DNA from: Cupriavidus pauculus
Lineage (GTDB): Bacteria; Pseudomonadota; Gammaproteobacteria; Burkholderiales; Burkholderiaceae
Reading direction: 5' to 3'
Assembly: GCF_022179805.1 (NCBI RefSeq)
Contig: NZ_BPUO01000008.1
Span: forward strand, 342,610-406,609
Length of the DNA stretch: 64,000 nucleotides
In this document: one piece after another, positions 1-8,966 of the stretch
Numbering within the stretch: the first letter of the stretch is position 1
Layout of the letters: each line of letters begins with the position of its first letter
Made by a program: the position numbers and the translations under genes
Notes under the pieces: model-generated
Database searches by the model: none
What the model was told of the DNA's origin: nothing
Seen by the model: the letters and a program-made list of their open reading frames with translations, nothing else

Positions 1-24
1 CCCTGGCGCCGCACCCGCCGTTCG

Positions 25-1728
25 TCAGGCCGCAGTGGCTTGCTTGGCGTTCTCGGATTCCTGCAGCTGGCGCCACATCACCTTGCCCGTGCCCGACTTG
101 GGCAGCGCATCGACAAATTCCACCACGCGCGGGTACTTGTAGGCGGCCATGTTTTCCTTGGCCCACTCGATGATGTCCTCGGGCGTGGTCTTGCCCTTGG
201 CATCGGCGCGCAGCACCACCACCGCCTTCACCGTCTCGCCGCGATACGTGTCGCGCGTGCCGATGATGCAGGCCTCCTGCACGGCCGGATGCTTGTAGAG
301 CAGGTTCTCCACCTCGGCCGGCCACACCTTGAAGCCCGACGCATTGATCATGCGCTTGAGGCGGTCAGTGATGAAGTAGTAGCCCTCCTCGTCCATGCGG
401 CCCAGGTCGCCGGTACGGAAATAGGTGTGGCCTTCAAACTCGATGAACGCGTCGCGCGTGGCGTCTTCCTTGCCCCAGTAGCCCTTGAACACCTGCGGCC
501 CGCGCACGATGATCTCGCCCACTTCATTGGGCGGCAGTTCCTGCAGCGTCACCGGGTCAACCACGCGCGCGTCGGTGTTGAACGTCGGCACGCCCAGGCA
601 TTGCAGCTTGGCCCGGTCGGTCGGATTGCTGTGGGTCGGCGCCATGGTCTCGGACAGGCCATAGCCTTCCAGGTAGCTCAGGCCGAACTGCGTCTTCAGG
701 CGCTCGGCCACCGCCTGCGGCATGGCCGCGCCGCCGCCGCCGATGTAGCGCAGGCTGGTGACGTCGAACGATGCCAGGTTCGGGCTGCCCAGGAAGTCAA
801 TGACCATGGTCGGGATGTTGGTCCAGTGCGTGACCTGGTAGCGCGAGATCAGGCGTCCGGCCACTTCGCGGTCCCAGCGCGGCAGCATCACCACGGTGGC
901 GCCCGTGTAGATCGGGCCGTTCATGCCGTACTGCATGCCGGTCACGTGGAACAGCGGCAGCACCGACAGGATCACCGATTCCGAGCCGCTGCCCGACCAC
1001 GTGGCCCCGCCGATCACGTTGTGCATGACCGAGCGATGGGTGTGGATGCAGCCCTTCGGGAAGCCCGTGGTGCCCGACGTGTACGGCATCACGGCCATGT
1101 CGTCGGGGCCAGCGGTATGCGGCCCCGGCTGCAGCCCGGCGCCCAGCGCCTCGGCCCACGGCGTGGCGTTGCCCGGCAGCGGATGCTGCGCGGTGAGCCA
1201 GGCCGGCGGGGCGTCCTCGGGAAATTCGTGGACCGGCGGCAGTGCGTCGGCGTATTGCGTCACCAGCAGATGCTGCAGACGCGATTCGGCCGGCAGCTCG
1301 CCATCGGCCTGCATCGCGCCGGCGGCCAGGTCTGCCGTGCAGATGGCCACGCGAGCGCCCGCATCGGTGACGTAGTGCTTGAATTCCTCGGCGCGGTTCA
1401 TCGGATTGACCGGCACCACCACCGCATCAGCGCGCAGGATGGCGTAGTAGCTGACGATGAACTGCGGGCAGTTCTGCATGTACAGCAGCACGCGGTCGCC
1501 CTTCTTCACGCCCGCCTTCTGCTGCAGCCAGCCCGCCAGCGCGGTGGCCTGGGCTTCGAGCTCACGGAACGTGACGGCATTGCCGAAATAGCGAATGGCT
1601 GCCTTGTCCGCGAAGCGGCGCGCCGACACTTCGAGGTTGTACCAGAGCGAGGTCTCTGGCAGCACGATTTCGGTCGGCACTCGCTTGGGCCAAAACTGGA
1701 AATGCGGGCGCGCGGGCTTGGTGGTCAT
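25..1728 (-). CDS. Long-chain fatty-acid--CoA ligase (AMP-binding family)
   Basis: A 567-residue ATP-dependent acyl-CoA synthetase of the adenylate-forming (ANL) superfamily; it should adenylate a fatty acid and transfer it to CoA in the cytoplasm. Visible motifs are the phosphate-binding loop YTSGTTGFPKG near residue 220, GYGLSETMAP, the hinge-region YFRTGDLG and the C-terminal lysine motif PKSGTGKV. Length fits full-length medium/long-chain ligases. The start is an ATG just downstream of a good minus-strand promoter (1810-1839) that carries a perfect palindrome between -35 and -10, suggesting control by a TetR-type, acyl-CoA-responsive repressor. Substrate chain length cannot be read from sequence; an aromatic or branched acid is possible. 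Confidence 0.88.
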   Translation of the reverse strand: MTTKPARPHFQFWPKRVPTEIVLPETSLWYNLEVSARRFADKAAIRYFGNAVTFRELEAQATALAGWLQQKAGVKKGDRVLLYMQNCPQFIVSYYAILRADAVVVPVNPMNRAEEFKHYVTDAGARVAICTADLAAGAMQADGELPAESRLQHLLVTQYADALPPVHEFPEDAPPAWLTAQHPLPGNATPWAEALGAGLQPGPHTAGPDDMAVMPYTSGTTGFPKGCIHTHRSVMHNVIGGATWSGSGSESVILSVLPLFHVTGMQYGMNGPIYTGATVVMLPRWDREVAGRLISRYQVTHWTNIPTMVIDFLGSPNLASFDVTSLRYIGGGGAAMPQAVAERLKTQFGLSYLEGYGLSETMAPTHSNPTDRAKLQCLGVPTFNTDARVVDPVTLQELPPNEVGEIIVRGPQVFKGYWGKEDATRDAFIEFEGHTYFRTGDLGRMDEEGYYFITDRLKRMINASGFKVWPAEVENLLYKHPAVQEACIIGTRDTYRGETVKAVVVLRADAKGKTTPEDIIEWAKENMAAYKYPRVVEFVDALPKSGTGKVMWRQLQESENAKQATAA

Positions 1729-1809
1729 GGTGTCTCCTGCGGACGGTCTTCAAAGGACCAGATTCTGGAAAGCGCTGGATTCGCGGGTTGGCCCGCGTAG
1801 TGGTCAGGC

Positions 1810-1839
1810 AATATAACTGAACGACCGTTCTATTTTCAA
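1810..1839 (-). promoter_or_regulatory. Promoter with palindromic operator for the acyl-CoA ligase gene
   Basis: On the minus strand a -35 box TTGAAA (1834-1839) and a -10 box TATATT (1810-1815) are separated by 18 bp. Inside the spacer lies the perfect palindrome GAACG-GT-CGTTC (1819-1830). Placement between the boxes is typical of repressor sites, and the form resembles TetR-family operators seen upstream of fatty-acid activation genes. The regulator is not in this window. Confidence 0.6.
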
Positions 1840-1933
1840 CCGGAGGTTTTCCCGCCCATCGCAGGGGGGGCCCGGACGCGGCTGGTTGCAAATTGGGACT
1901 TCGCCCTCACAATAGGTCATTCCGGCCACTACG

Positions 1934-1975
1934 CTGGTCATCCCGCTGGTCATCCACTGGTCATCCGCTGGTCAT
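1934..1975 (+). repeat. Four short tandem direct repeats ahead of cnoX
   Basis: The decamer CTGGTCATCC begins at 1934, 1946 and 1957, and a fourth copy matching the first eight bases begins at 1968. The periods are 12, 11 and 11 bp, close to one helical turn. The array ends about 20 bp before the start codon of the thioredoxin-like gene. It could be a phased protein-binding array or a slippage-prone leader; nothing in the sequence decides between them. Confidence 0.6.
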
Positions 1976-1995
1976 TCAATTCCGAGGTGCAGAAC

Positions 1996-2835
1996 ATGAG
2001 CGACGTTACCCTTCAGAACTTCGAGGCCGAAGTCATCAACAGTCCCGTACCCGTCCTGGTGGATTTCTGGGCGCCCTGGTGCGGGCCGTGCCGCACGCTG
2101 GGGCCGATGCTGGAAAAGCTGGAAGCCGAGGACGGTGGCACGTGGAAGCTCGTCAAGGTCAACGTCGACGAGAACCAGGAGCTGGCCGCCCACTTCGGCG
2201 TGCGCAGCATTCCCCACGTGGTGGCTATTGCCGGGGGACAGGCCGTCAACCAGTTCATCGGTGTGCTGCCTGAGTCGCAACTGCGCGATTTCATCGCCAC
2301 GCTGGGCCCCACCGATGGCGAGGTGGCCGTATTGAACGCCCGTGAACTGGCCGCCGCTGGTGACCACGACGGTGCGCGGGCAGCCTGGCAAGCGGCGCTG
2401 GAACTCGATCCGGAAAACGATGAGGAACGGCTGGCGTATATCAGCTTCCTGCTCGACGGCGACCTGATCGACGCAGCGGAAGCCGAGTTTGGCCGCCTGA
2501 CGCCGCGCGCACCGCAGGAAGACGCCTACGCGCCGCTGCGCACGCGCCTGGACGCGATGAAGGGCCTGGACGCGCTGCCCGATGGCGCCGAGCTGAAGGC
2601 CCAGGTGGAGGCCGATCCGGCCAATGTGGCCGTGCGACTGGACCTGGCCAAGGTGCTGATCGCGCGCCGCGAATACGAACCGGCGCTGGTGCAGTTGATG
2701 GAGATCGTGCGCCGCGATCGCGGCTTTGAAGACGACATCGGTCGCAAGACCATGCTGTCGGTATTCGAGTTGATGGCGGATTCGCCAGAAGTGGTGTCGA
2801 AATGGCGCCGGCAACTCAGCACGGCGCTGAACTGA
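1996..2835 (+). CDS. cnoX: Thioredoxin-TPR co-chaperone (CnoX/YbbN family)
   Basis: A 279-residue cytoplasmic protein with an N-terminal thioredoxin fold (about residues 1-110) and a C-terminal TPR-like helical region (about 115-279), the architecture of CnoX/YbbN, a holdase chaperone that hands clients to GroEL and DnaK under oxidative stress. The redox motif WCGPC is intact (Cys29, Cys32), unlike E. coli CnoX, which lacks the active dithiol, so this homologue may also have oxidoreductase activity. ATG 1996 is preferred over the in-frame GTG at 1987 because GAGG (1984-1987) sits 8 bp upstream of the ATG. The gene is divergent from the acyl-CoA ligase gene and preceded by a short tandem repeat array. 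Confidence 0.9.
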   Translation: MSDVTLQNFEAEVINSPVPVLVDFWAPWCGPCRTLGPMLEKLEAEDGGTWKLVKVNVDENQELAAHFGVRSIPHVVAIAGGQAVNQFIGVLPESQLRDFIATLGPTDGEVAVLNARELAAAGDHDGARAAWQAALELDPENDEERLAYISFLLDGDLIDAAEAEFGRLTPRAPQEDAYAPLRTRLDAMKGLDALPDGAELKAQVEADPANVAVRLDLAKVLIARREYEPALVQLMEIVRRDRGFEDDIGRKTMLSVFELMADSPEVVSKWRRQLSTALN

Positions 2836-2882
2836 CCCGCGCATGGCGGCGGGATGTGCCCGCCGCCGCCAGGCATCAGGTA

Positions 2883-3356
2883 TCAGGCAGCGGGTGCTTC
2901 GACCAGCGAGAACCCGTTGGCCTTCATGTGTTCGACCATCATCGCGTCCATCGACTTCACGTGATTGTCGAACCAGCCTGACAGTTCATCGACGAGGCGG
3001 CGGCCCAGCGACAGTCCGCCCTTGCCCGGCCCCTCCGGATCTTCCATTTCCTGCGCGATCTTGTCGCGCACGGCCTGCACCACCTGCAACACACCCTTGT
3101 GCTCGTTGGTATGGCAGAAGCGCGGCCCGAACTGCATCGCCTCCATCCACTGCTCTTCCTGCTCGAAATGATGGCGCGTGTGGTCGATCCACGCGTCGTA
3201 CGCGGCCAGGAAGTTCGCGTCGTCGGCCTTTGCCACCACGTCCAGCAATTGCAGGAACTCTGCATGCGTGGCATCGGTGACGGGCTCGTCCAGGCGAAGT
3301 TCGTCGGGCAAGCCTTCCGAGGAAAGACCTTCGTAGGGGTTCCGTGCAGCAGACAT
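2883..3356 (-). CDS. Bacteriohemerythrin-family protein
   Basis: A 157-residue protein with the four-helix hemerythrin pattern of non-haem di-iron ligands: His31, the H-x3-E pair His63/Glu67, the HTNEH pair His82/His86, and H-x4-D at His132/Asp137. Such proteins bind O2 or sense redox or iron in the cytoplasm. There is no signal peptide and no fused signalling domain, so it is a stand-alone hemerythrin. It is transcribed divergently from the P-loop gene at 3453 and converges on cnoX. Physiological role (oxygen delivery, NO or oxidative stress) is not shown by the sequence. Confidence 0.85.
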   Translation of the reverse strand: MSAARNPYEGLSSEGLPDELRLDEPVTDATHAEFLQLLDVVAKADDANFLAAYDAWIDHTRHHFEQEEQWMEAMQFGPRFCHTNEHKGVLQVVQAVRDKIAQEMEDPEGPGKGGLSLGRRLVDELSGWFDNHVKSMDAMMVEHMKANGFSLVEAPAA

Positions 3357-3452
3357 GGATCTGGAAGTTTTTCTTTGAGATAAGCGGCAAGGATACCGAT
3401 TTCACGACAGGTCGATCTGATTTTCCGCAAAGAACGGTATGCTTTGACGCTC

Positions 3453-4052
3453 ATGCCTTCAGCAGAGCCTGCCATGCCCCGACTGATTTTCTTCTGCGGC
3501 CACGCCGGCACCGGCAAAACCACACTTGCGCACCGGCTGATCGGGCCGCTGATGCAGGCCACCGGCGAACCGTTCTGCCTGCTCGACAAGGACACGCTCT
3601 ACGGCCGCTACAGTGCCGCCGCCATGCGGGCCATCACTGGCGACCCCAACGACCGCGACAGCCCCGCCTATCTGGACAACCTGCGCGATCCCGAATACGA
3701 GGGCTTGCTGGACACCGCGCGCGAGAACCTGATGCTGGGCATCAGCGTGATCGTCATCGGCCCGCTGTCGCGTGAAATCCGCGCGCACCTGCTGACCGAT
3801 CCGCACTGGCTGAATGTACCGGCGGGCACCAGCACGCAGATCCTCTGGGTTCATCTTCCCGAGGACGAGGCGCACGCGCGCATCATCGCGCGCGGCAATC
3901 CCAACGATGCGTACAAGCTCACCCACTGGGACGCCTACCGTGCGCGCCGTTTCGTGCCGGACCCGGCCGACTATCCCGAGCTGATCTTCTTCGACAACCG
4001 GGCGCCCGACGATGCCGCCATCGACGGCCTGCTGCGCAAGCTGGCGGGCTAA
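3453..4052 (+). CDS. P-loop NTPase / small-molecule kinase-like protein
   Basis: About 199 residues. A Walker A motif GHAGTGKTT lies at the extreme N-terminus, followed by LLDKDTLYGRYSAAAM, a region that in related zeta-toxin-like and gluconate-kinase-like ATPases contacts the acceptor substrate. ILWVHLPEDEAHARIIARGN is the typical strand plus lid arginine segment. Probably a cytoplasmic phosphotransferase, with unknown acceptor. Starts at ATG 3453, TTG 3444 or ATG 3474 are all possible; the P-loop begins just after 3474, so the shortest form would still be complete. No antitoxin-like partner is adjacent, which argues against a toxin-antitoxin role. Confidence 0.72.
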   Translation: MPSAEPAMPRLIFFCGHAGTGKTTLAHRLIGPLMQATGEPFCLLDKDTLYGRYSAAAMRAITGDPNDRDSPAYLDNLRDPEYEGLLDTARENLMLGISVIVIGPLSREIRAHLLTDPHWLNVPAGTSTQILWVHLPEDEAHARIIARGNPNDAYKLTHWDAYRARRFVPDPADYPELIFFDNRAPDDAAIDGLLRKLAG

Positions 4053-4067
4053 CCCCGGCCGCTGACC

Positions 4068-4919
4068 TCAGCCCGCCGCGAGCGCGCTGATCACGGCCGA
4101 CGCGGCCACGAAGCCGAACACTGCCGTCACGGCCACCGACGAGCCAAACCCGGCACACGCCAGACCCTGCGGACCGGGACGCGGCGCGGGCGGGATCTCG
4201 TCGATCTCGCACGCCTGCTGCTCGGGCTCGGGGTAGCGCAGCGGTTCGTCGGAATACACGGCCTGGATGCCGAACTTCTTCTTCGGGTCGCGCGGAAAGC
4301 CAAACTGCCGGCGCAGGTTGCCGCGCACCTTGGCCAGCAGCGGGTCCTGGATCGTGCGGGCCAGGTCCTCGATGCGCACGCGCGTCGGGTCGAGCTGCCC
4401 GCCCGCGCCGCCGCACGTGATGACGTTGACGCCCGCACCGCGCGCCCAGCCCAGGATCGCGGTCTTGACCTTGACGGCGTCGATGGCATCGATCACGTAG
4501 TCGAAGCCGGACAGCATGCCGGCCACGTTCTCCTCGGTCACGAAGTCGTCAACGGCCGTCACCACGCAGCGCGGGTTGATGTCGCCGATCCGCTCGGCCA
4601 TGGCGTCGACCTTGGCGCGGCCATAGGCGTCGCCCAGCGCATGGATCTGCCGGTTGGTATTCGATGCCGCGATGTGATCGAGGTCGATCAATGTGATGTG
4701 GCCCACCGCATTGCGTGCCAGCGCCTCGGCCGCCCAGCTACCCACGCCGCCGATACCGATCACGCACACGTTGGCGGCCTCCAGCCGGGCCAGGCCGTGT
4801 GCGCCATAGAGACGGGCCACGCCGCCAAAGCGGCGATGGTAGTCGTCGTCGGCGGGGCTTTCGTGAGACAGCGGTGCGGGCAGGTCCTGCTCTGCCAGGG
4901 GCATGGGCGTGGTGGTCAT
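4068..4919 (-). CDS. tcdA: tRNA threonylcarbamoyladenosine dehydratase
   Basis: A 283-residue E1-like (ThiF/MoeB superfamily) enzyme. The nucleotide-binding motif VIGIGGVGSWAAEALARN is near residue 52, then LIDLDHIAASNTNRQ and KVDAMAERI, all diagnostic of TcdA (CsdL/YgdL). It ATP-dependently cyclises t6A37 in ANN-decoding tRNAs to ct6A. The C-terminus has the glycine/alanine-rich hydrophobic tail typical of the family. Single gene, convergent with the P-loop gene and divergent from the AsmA-family gene. Confidence 0.92.
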   Translation of the reverse strand: MTTTPMPLAEQDLPAPLSHESPADDDYHRRFGGVARLYGAHGLARLEAANVCVIGIGGVGSWAAEALARNAVGHITLIDLDHIAASNTNRQIHALGDAYGRAKVDAMAERIGDINPRCVVTAVDDFVTEENVAGMLSGFDYVIDAIDAVKVKTAILGWARGAGVNVITCGGAGGQLDPTRVRIEDLARTIQDPLLAKVRGNLRRQFGFPRDPKKKFGIQAVYSDEPLRYPEPEQQACEIDEIPPAPRPGPQGLACAGFGSSVAVTAVFGFVAASAVISALAAG

Positions 4920-5101
4920 GGTGGATTTCTGGAAACTGCCGGCATTCTATGCCAGCGGCCGGCATCCTTCAGGACGGAAAAATAGGTTTCACGACGACCG
5001 CAATGTCAGCCGGAGGCCGACAACGGCACGCCGCTGCCATTTCTACAATACCAATGCAGTGGTCGATCCGCCGCACGGCCGCCAACAGGAGTTCACCCCT
5101 C

Positions 5102-7435
5102 ATGCCCGCCTCGCGTCGCCAGAAAGTCGTCTTCTGGAGCGTGTTCACGCCACTGGCGCTGATCGCGCTACTTGTCATCCTCATCCTGACCTTCGATTGG
5201 AACCGGCTCAAGCCGTGGCTCAACGACAAGGTGTCGGAATCCATTGGCCGCCCGTTCGCCATCAACGGCGACCTGACGGTCACATGGAAAAAAGCCCAGG
5301 GCGAAAGGGGCTGGCGTACGTTCGTGCCCTGGCCGCGCCTGTCCGCCAAGGACATCACGGTGGGCAACCCCGACTGGGCCAAGGCGCCCAACATGGGTTC
5401 GATCCGCGAACTGATCTTCATCCTGCGTCCGCTGCCGCTGCTGGCCCACGAGATCAGCGTGCCCACCATCGTCGTCGACAGCCCGGCCGTGTGGCTCGAA
5501 CGGCTGGCCGACAAGCGCAACAACTGGACTTTCGACATGGGCGAAAAGACCGACTCGGGCCAGTCGAAATGGCATCTCGATGTGGGCGAGGTGGTGCTTC
5601 AGCGCGGCAACCTGTCGGTCAGTGACGCCGCGGAGAAGATCGAACTGCAAGCCACGCTGGACACCGTCGGCGACCAGGCCCTGTACGACAAGGCGCGCGA
5701 CGGCGTGCTGATGCCGTCGGACGCCTCGGCGGTGGCGGCGTCGCAGGGCTTGGCCGCCGCGTCGGCGCCGGACGCCAATGCGCGCGACAACAAGGCCAGT
5801 ACCAAAGCAAACAACGACGACCGCTACGGCATCCGCTGGAAAGCCGTGGGGCACTACAACCAGGCCACCATCAACGCCAACGGCAAGGCCGGCACGGTGC
5901 TGAGCCTGCGCGACGCGAACACGCCCTACCCGGTGCAGGCCGATGTACGCGTCGGTGCCACGCGGGCAACCATCGAGGGCACGCTGACCAATCCCGCGCA
6001 CTTAGGCGCGCTCGACGTGCACCTGACGCTGGCCGGCGACAGCATGGCGTCGCTCTACAACCTGACCGGCATCGTGCTGCCGTCGACGCCGCCGTATGAA
6101 ACGCGCGGCCGGCTGGTGGCCACGCTGAAGAAGGGGGCGTCGACGTACACCTATCGCGACTTCAGTGGCAAGGTGGGCGGCAGTGACATCGGCGGCACGC
6201 TCACGTTCGCGCAGCGCTCGCCGCGTCCGTTGCTGTCGGGCGAACTGGTGTCCAGGCAACTGCTGTTCGCCGACCTGGCGCCGCTGATTGGCGGCGGGGC
6301 CAAGCCGGGACAGGCCGCCAAGGACAGCCCGGTCAAGCAGCCGGCCAACAAGGCCCTGCCGGTGGCGCCGTTCCGTACCGAACGCTGGGACGAGATCGAC
6401 GCCGACGTGAAGTTCACGGGCAAGCGCATCGTGCGCGACGAGGATCTGCCGATCACTGACCTGACCACTCATCTGAAGCTCAACGATGGCGTATTGCTGC
6501 TCGATCCGCTCAACTTCGGCGTGGCCGGGGGCAACCTGGTGTCCACGATCAGGCTCGACGGCAAGCGCGAACCGATGGGCGCCATGGTCGACATGACCGC
6601 GCGGCACCTGAAGATCAAGCAGTTGTTCCCGAAGGTGGAAAGCGCGCGCGCCAGCATCGGTGAGGTGAATGGCAGCGCCAAGCTGTCGGCCACGGGCAAC
6701 TCGGTGGCGGCGCTGCTGGGTTCGTCCAACGGCGAAACCAAGCTGCTGGTCGAAAACGGCACCGTCAGCAAGTTCATTCTCGAAGCCATCGGGCTGAACG
6801 TGGGCAGCGTGGTGATCTCGAAGCTGTTCGGCGACAAACCCGTGCAGATCAACTGCGGCGTCAGCGCGTTCGGCATCCAGAACGGCATTGCGCGCGCCCA
6901 GACGTTCGTACTCGATACCCAGGACGCCGTCATCACCACCGAAGGCGCCGTCGATTTCAAGGACGAACGCCTGGCGCTGACGATCCACCCCGACTCCAAG
7001 GGGCTGCGCATCATCTCGCTGCGCTCGCCGCTCTATGTGGGCGGCACGTTCAAGAACCCGTCGGTCAGCCCCAACATCGCCATCCTCGCGCTACGGGCCG
7101 GCGGCGCGCTGGCGCTGGCGCTGACGGCCCCGGTGGCGCTGGTGGTGCCGCTGCTCGACATTTCGCCCGGTGGCGACGAGAGCCAGTGCGCCACCCTGCT
7201 GGCCGAACTCAAGAAGCGCCCCACCGCGCCGCCGCCCGGCAAGACCTACCAGGGGCCGAACGCCCCGAAGGGCCAGCAGCAGGCGGGGCCGGCCGTGCCC
7301 GAATCGCCGACGAAGTCCGACGCGGCACGCGGCGAGCCCGCCCCGCCGCCCACCAGGCCACGGATTCCGGCGCCGACGGTGCAGCAGAATCCGTCGCGTC
7401 CGAACAACGACAAACAGCTCTACCAGGGCGGCTGA
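5102..7435 (+). CDS. AsmA-family envelope protein
   Basis: A 777-residue inner-membrane-anchored protein: one N-terminal transmembrane helix (about residues 10-30, VFWSVFTPLALIALLVILILTF region) and a very long periplasmic part, with AsmA-type sequence at both ends (DWNRLKPWLNDKVSESIGRPF; later MTARHLKIKQLFPKVE and FVLDTQDAVITTEGAVDF). AsmA-like proteins form periplasm-spanning lipid-transfer bridges or affect outer-membrane biogenesis. The last 70 residues are proline-, lysine- and glutamine-rich. ATG 5102 is chosen over upstream in-frame codons because AGGAG (5087-5091) lies 10 bp before it and the hydrophobic helix follows directly. Which AsmA paralogue function it has is unknown. Confidence 0.88.
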   Translation: MPASRRQKVVFWSVFTPLALIALLVILILTFDWNRLKPWLNDKVSESIGRPFAINGDLTVTWKKAQGERGWRTFVPWPRLSAKDITVGNPDWAKAPNMGSIRELIFILRPLPLLAHEISVPTIVVDSPAVWLERLADKRNNWTFDMGEKTDSGQSKWHLDVGEVVLQRGNLSVSDAAEKIELQATLDTVGDQALYDKARDGVLMPSDASAVAASQGLAAASAPDANARDNKASTKANNDDRYGIRWKAVGHYNQATINANGKAGTVLSLRDANTPYPVQADVRVGATRATIEGTLTNPAHLGALDVHLTLAGDSMASLYNLTGIVLPSTPPYETRGRLVATLKKGASTYTYRDFSGKVGGSDIGGTLTFAQRSPRPLLSGELVSRQLLFADLAPLIGGGAKPGQAAKDSPVKQPANKALPVAPFRTERWDEIDADVKFTGKRIVRDEDLPITDLTTHLKLNDGVLLLDPLNFGVAGGNLVSTIRLDGKREPMGAMVDMTARHLKIKQLFPKVESARASIGEVNGSAKLSATGNSVAALLGSSNGETKLLVENGTVSKFILEAIGLNVGSVVISKLFGDKPVQINCGVSAFGIQNGIARAQTFVLDTQDAVITTEGAVDFKDERLALTIHPDSKGLRIISLRSPLYVGGTFKNPSVSPNIAILALRAGGALALALTAPVALVVPLLDISPGGDESQCATLLAELKKRPTAPPPGKTYQGPNAPKGQQQAGPAVPESPTKSDAARGEPAPPPTRPRIPAPTVQQNPSRPNNDKQLYQGG

Positions 7436-7473
7436 CGTCCGCCCTTCCCCGCAAGCCCCGCCTTCGCTGGCAG

Positions 7474-7505
7474 ATCCGCAACACTTCTCCCACAGTGTTG
7501 CGGAT
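7474..7505. other. Perfect 12-bp inverted repeat after the AsmA-family gene
   Basis: ATCCGCAACACT (7474-7485) and AGTGTTGCGGAT (7494-7505) form a perfect stem with an 8-nt loop, 39 bp after the AsmA-family stop codon. Only three T residues follow, so it is at best a weak terminator; an mRNA 3'-end stabiliser or an operator for a dimeric protein is equally possible. Confidence 0.5.
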
Positions 7506-7530
7506 TTGGCACGCCCCTCCCACGCCGATG

Positions 7531-7681
7531 TTGTGCATCTTCCACTGCCAGTCGCATAATCGACTGGTCGTTGATTAAGCAAGCAATTAATGAACAACGA
7601 CACGCAACGCCATCAGCGGCTGGCTTTTTGAGCCGCCGGTGCCTTGTAAGGTGCGGCTTCGGCCGCACTGATTTTCTTTTT
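7531..7681 (+). ncRNA. Candidate short transcript or attenuated leader upstream of the MFS gene
   Basis: A sigma70-like promoter TTGTGC (7531-7536), 18 bp, CATAAT (7555-7560) would start RNA near 7567. About 85 nt later comes GTGCGGC-TTCG-GCCGCAC (7651-7668), a 7-bp stem closed by a stable UUCG tetraloop and followed by a T-rich tract to 7681. Between them a second stem AGCGGCT/AGCCGC(T) can form at 7615-7636. The ensemble looks like a short RNA of about 115 nt or a leader that ends before the MFS gene at 7752. No peptide-coding potential with a clear ribosome site is seen. Prediction only. Confidence 0.35.
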
Positions 7682-7751
7682 CGCGCGTCTTATCGTCCGG
7701 ATCGGAGACCCTTGCCGGCGGCGCGAACCACTCCCAGCCCCGCCCCCTGCC

Positions 7752-8966
7752 ATGACGTTGCCTTATGCCGCCGTCCCCCCGATCAGTTGGCTGATCGCGC
7801 TGACGGTGTGCAATCACGTGGCGTTCAACGCCAGTCGTGTCGTCGTTTCCCTATTTGCCATCTCGCTCAAGGCGTCCACGGTCACGCTGGGCATCCTGAT
7901 GTCGCTCTACGCGCTGCTGCCGATGTTCCTGGCGATTCGCGCGGGCAAGCGCATCGACGAGATCGGACCGCGCCTGCCGATGACGGCGGGGTCACTGATG
8001 GTGCTGGCCGGCACGCTGCTGCCCGCCGTCTGGCACGACATTTCTTCGCTGTACGCGGCCTGCGCGCTGATCGGGGTCGGCTTCATGCTCGTGCAGGTGG
8101 CCATGCAACTGCTGATCGGCCAGGTCTCCACCAACGAGACCCGGCTGCGCAACTACACGTGGCATGCGCTCGGGCTATCGATCTCGGGCACGCTTGGCCC
8201 CGTGGCCATGGGTTACACGATCGAGCACGCCGGATTCCGCGCGGCGTTCTGCATCCTGGTGGGCGTGGCGCTGCTGGGCCAGGCCGGCCTGCAGTACGTG
8301 CGGCCCCGCCTGCCGGCCGTCGGCGGCAATGCCGGGCGCATCGCCATTGACGACGGCACGCGCCATTCCACGCTGGACCTGCTGCAGCACCCCGAACTGC
8401 GCGCCGTGTTCGTCGCCAGCGCGGTGCTGTCGGCAGCATGGGACCTGCACGCGTTCCTGATTCCAATCCAGGGCACGCGCATCGGGCTGTCGCCGTCGAT
8501 GATCGGCTGGGTGCTGGGGGCCTTCTCCATCGCCACGCTGGCCATCCGGGTGGCCATGCCGATGGTGTCGCGCCATTTCTCCGAATGGAAGATCATCCGC
8601 CTGGCCCTGCTGGTGGGCGCGCTGGCGTACCTGGTCTATCCGTTCGTGTCGCATTTCTGGCTGATGTGCGGCCTGGCATTCGTGCTGGGCCTGGCCCTGG
8701 GCAGCGCCCAGCCCAACGTGATGAACATCCTGCACACGGTGTCGCCGTCGGGCCGCGCCGGCGAGGCGCTGGGACTGCGTTCGGCCGTACTCAATACGAG
8801 CCAGGTGGTCTGGCCGCTCACGTTCGGCGTGGTCGGCACCGCGCTGGGCATGCTGCCCATCTTCCTGTCGATGGCCGGCGCGATGGGCATGGCCAACTAC
8901 TATTCGCGCCGGCAGACACGCAAGGTCGCCGCGCCCGAACTGACCGATTCGGCAAGCGGCCACTAA
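7752..8966 (+). CDS. MFS transporter
   Basis: A 404-residue polytopic inner-membrane protein with about 12 hydrophobic helices and the two-halves pattern of the major facilitator superfamily. The loop between helices 2 and 3 carries RAGKRIDEIGPR, a version of the MFS motif A (GxLaDrxGrr). The protein lacks long soluble domains. Substrate and direction cannot be inferred; the family includes many drug and sugar exporters. It stands alone, after a probable terminator at 7651-7681 and before pdxH. Confidence 0.85.
   Translation: MTLPYAAVPPISWLIALTVCNHVAFNASRVVVSLFAISLKASTVTLGILMSLYALLPMFLAIRAGKRIDEIGPRLPMTAGSLMVLAGTLLPAVWHDISSLYAACALIGVGFMLVQVAMQLLIGQVSTNETRLRNYTWHALGLSISGTLGPVAMGYTIEHAGFRAAFCILVGVALLGQAGLQYVRPRLPAVGGNAGRIAIDDGTRHSTLDLLQHPELRAVFVASAVLSAAWDLHAFLIPIQGTRIGLSPSMIGWVLGAFSIATLAIRVAMPMVSRHFSEWKIIRLALLVGALAYLVYPFVSHFWLMCGLAFVLGLALGSAQPNVMNILHTVSPSGRAGEALGLRSAVLNTSQVVWPLTFGVVGTALGMLPIFLSMAGAMGMANYYSRRQTRKVAAPELTDSASGH

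Noticed and set aside
3444..4052. A zeta-toxin-type toxin-antitoxin module
   Set aside because: The P-loop protein has no small partner gene; neighbours are hemerythrin and tcdA on the other strand.
4715..5101. A longer AsmA-family protein starting within the tcdA region
   Set aside because: The extension overlaps tcdA antisense, is arginine/proline-rich shadow sequence, and the ribosome site and membrane helix fit ATG 5102.
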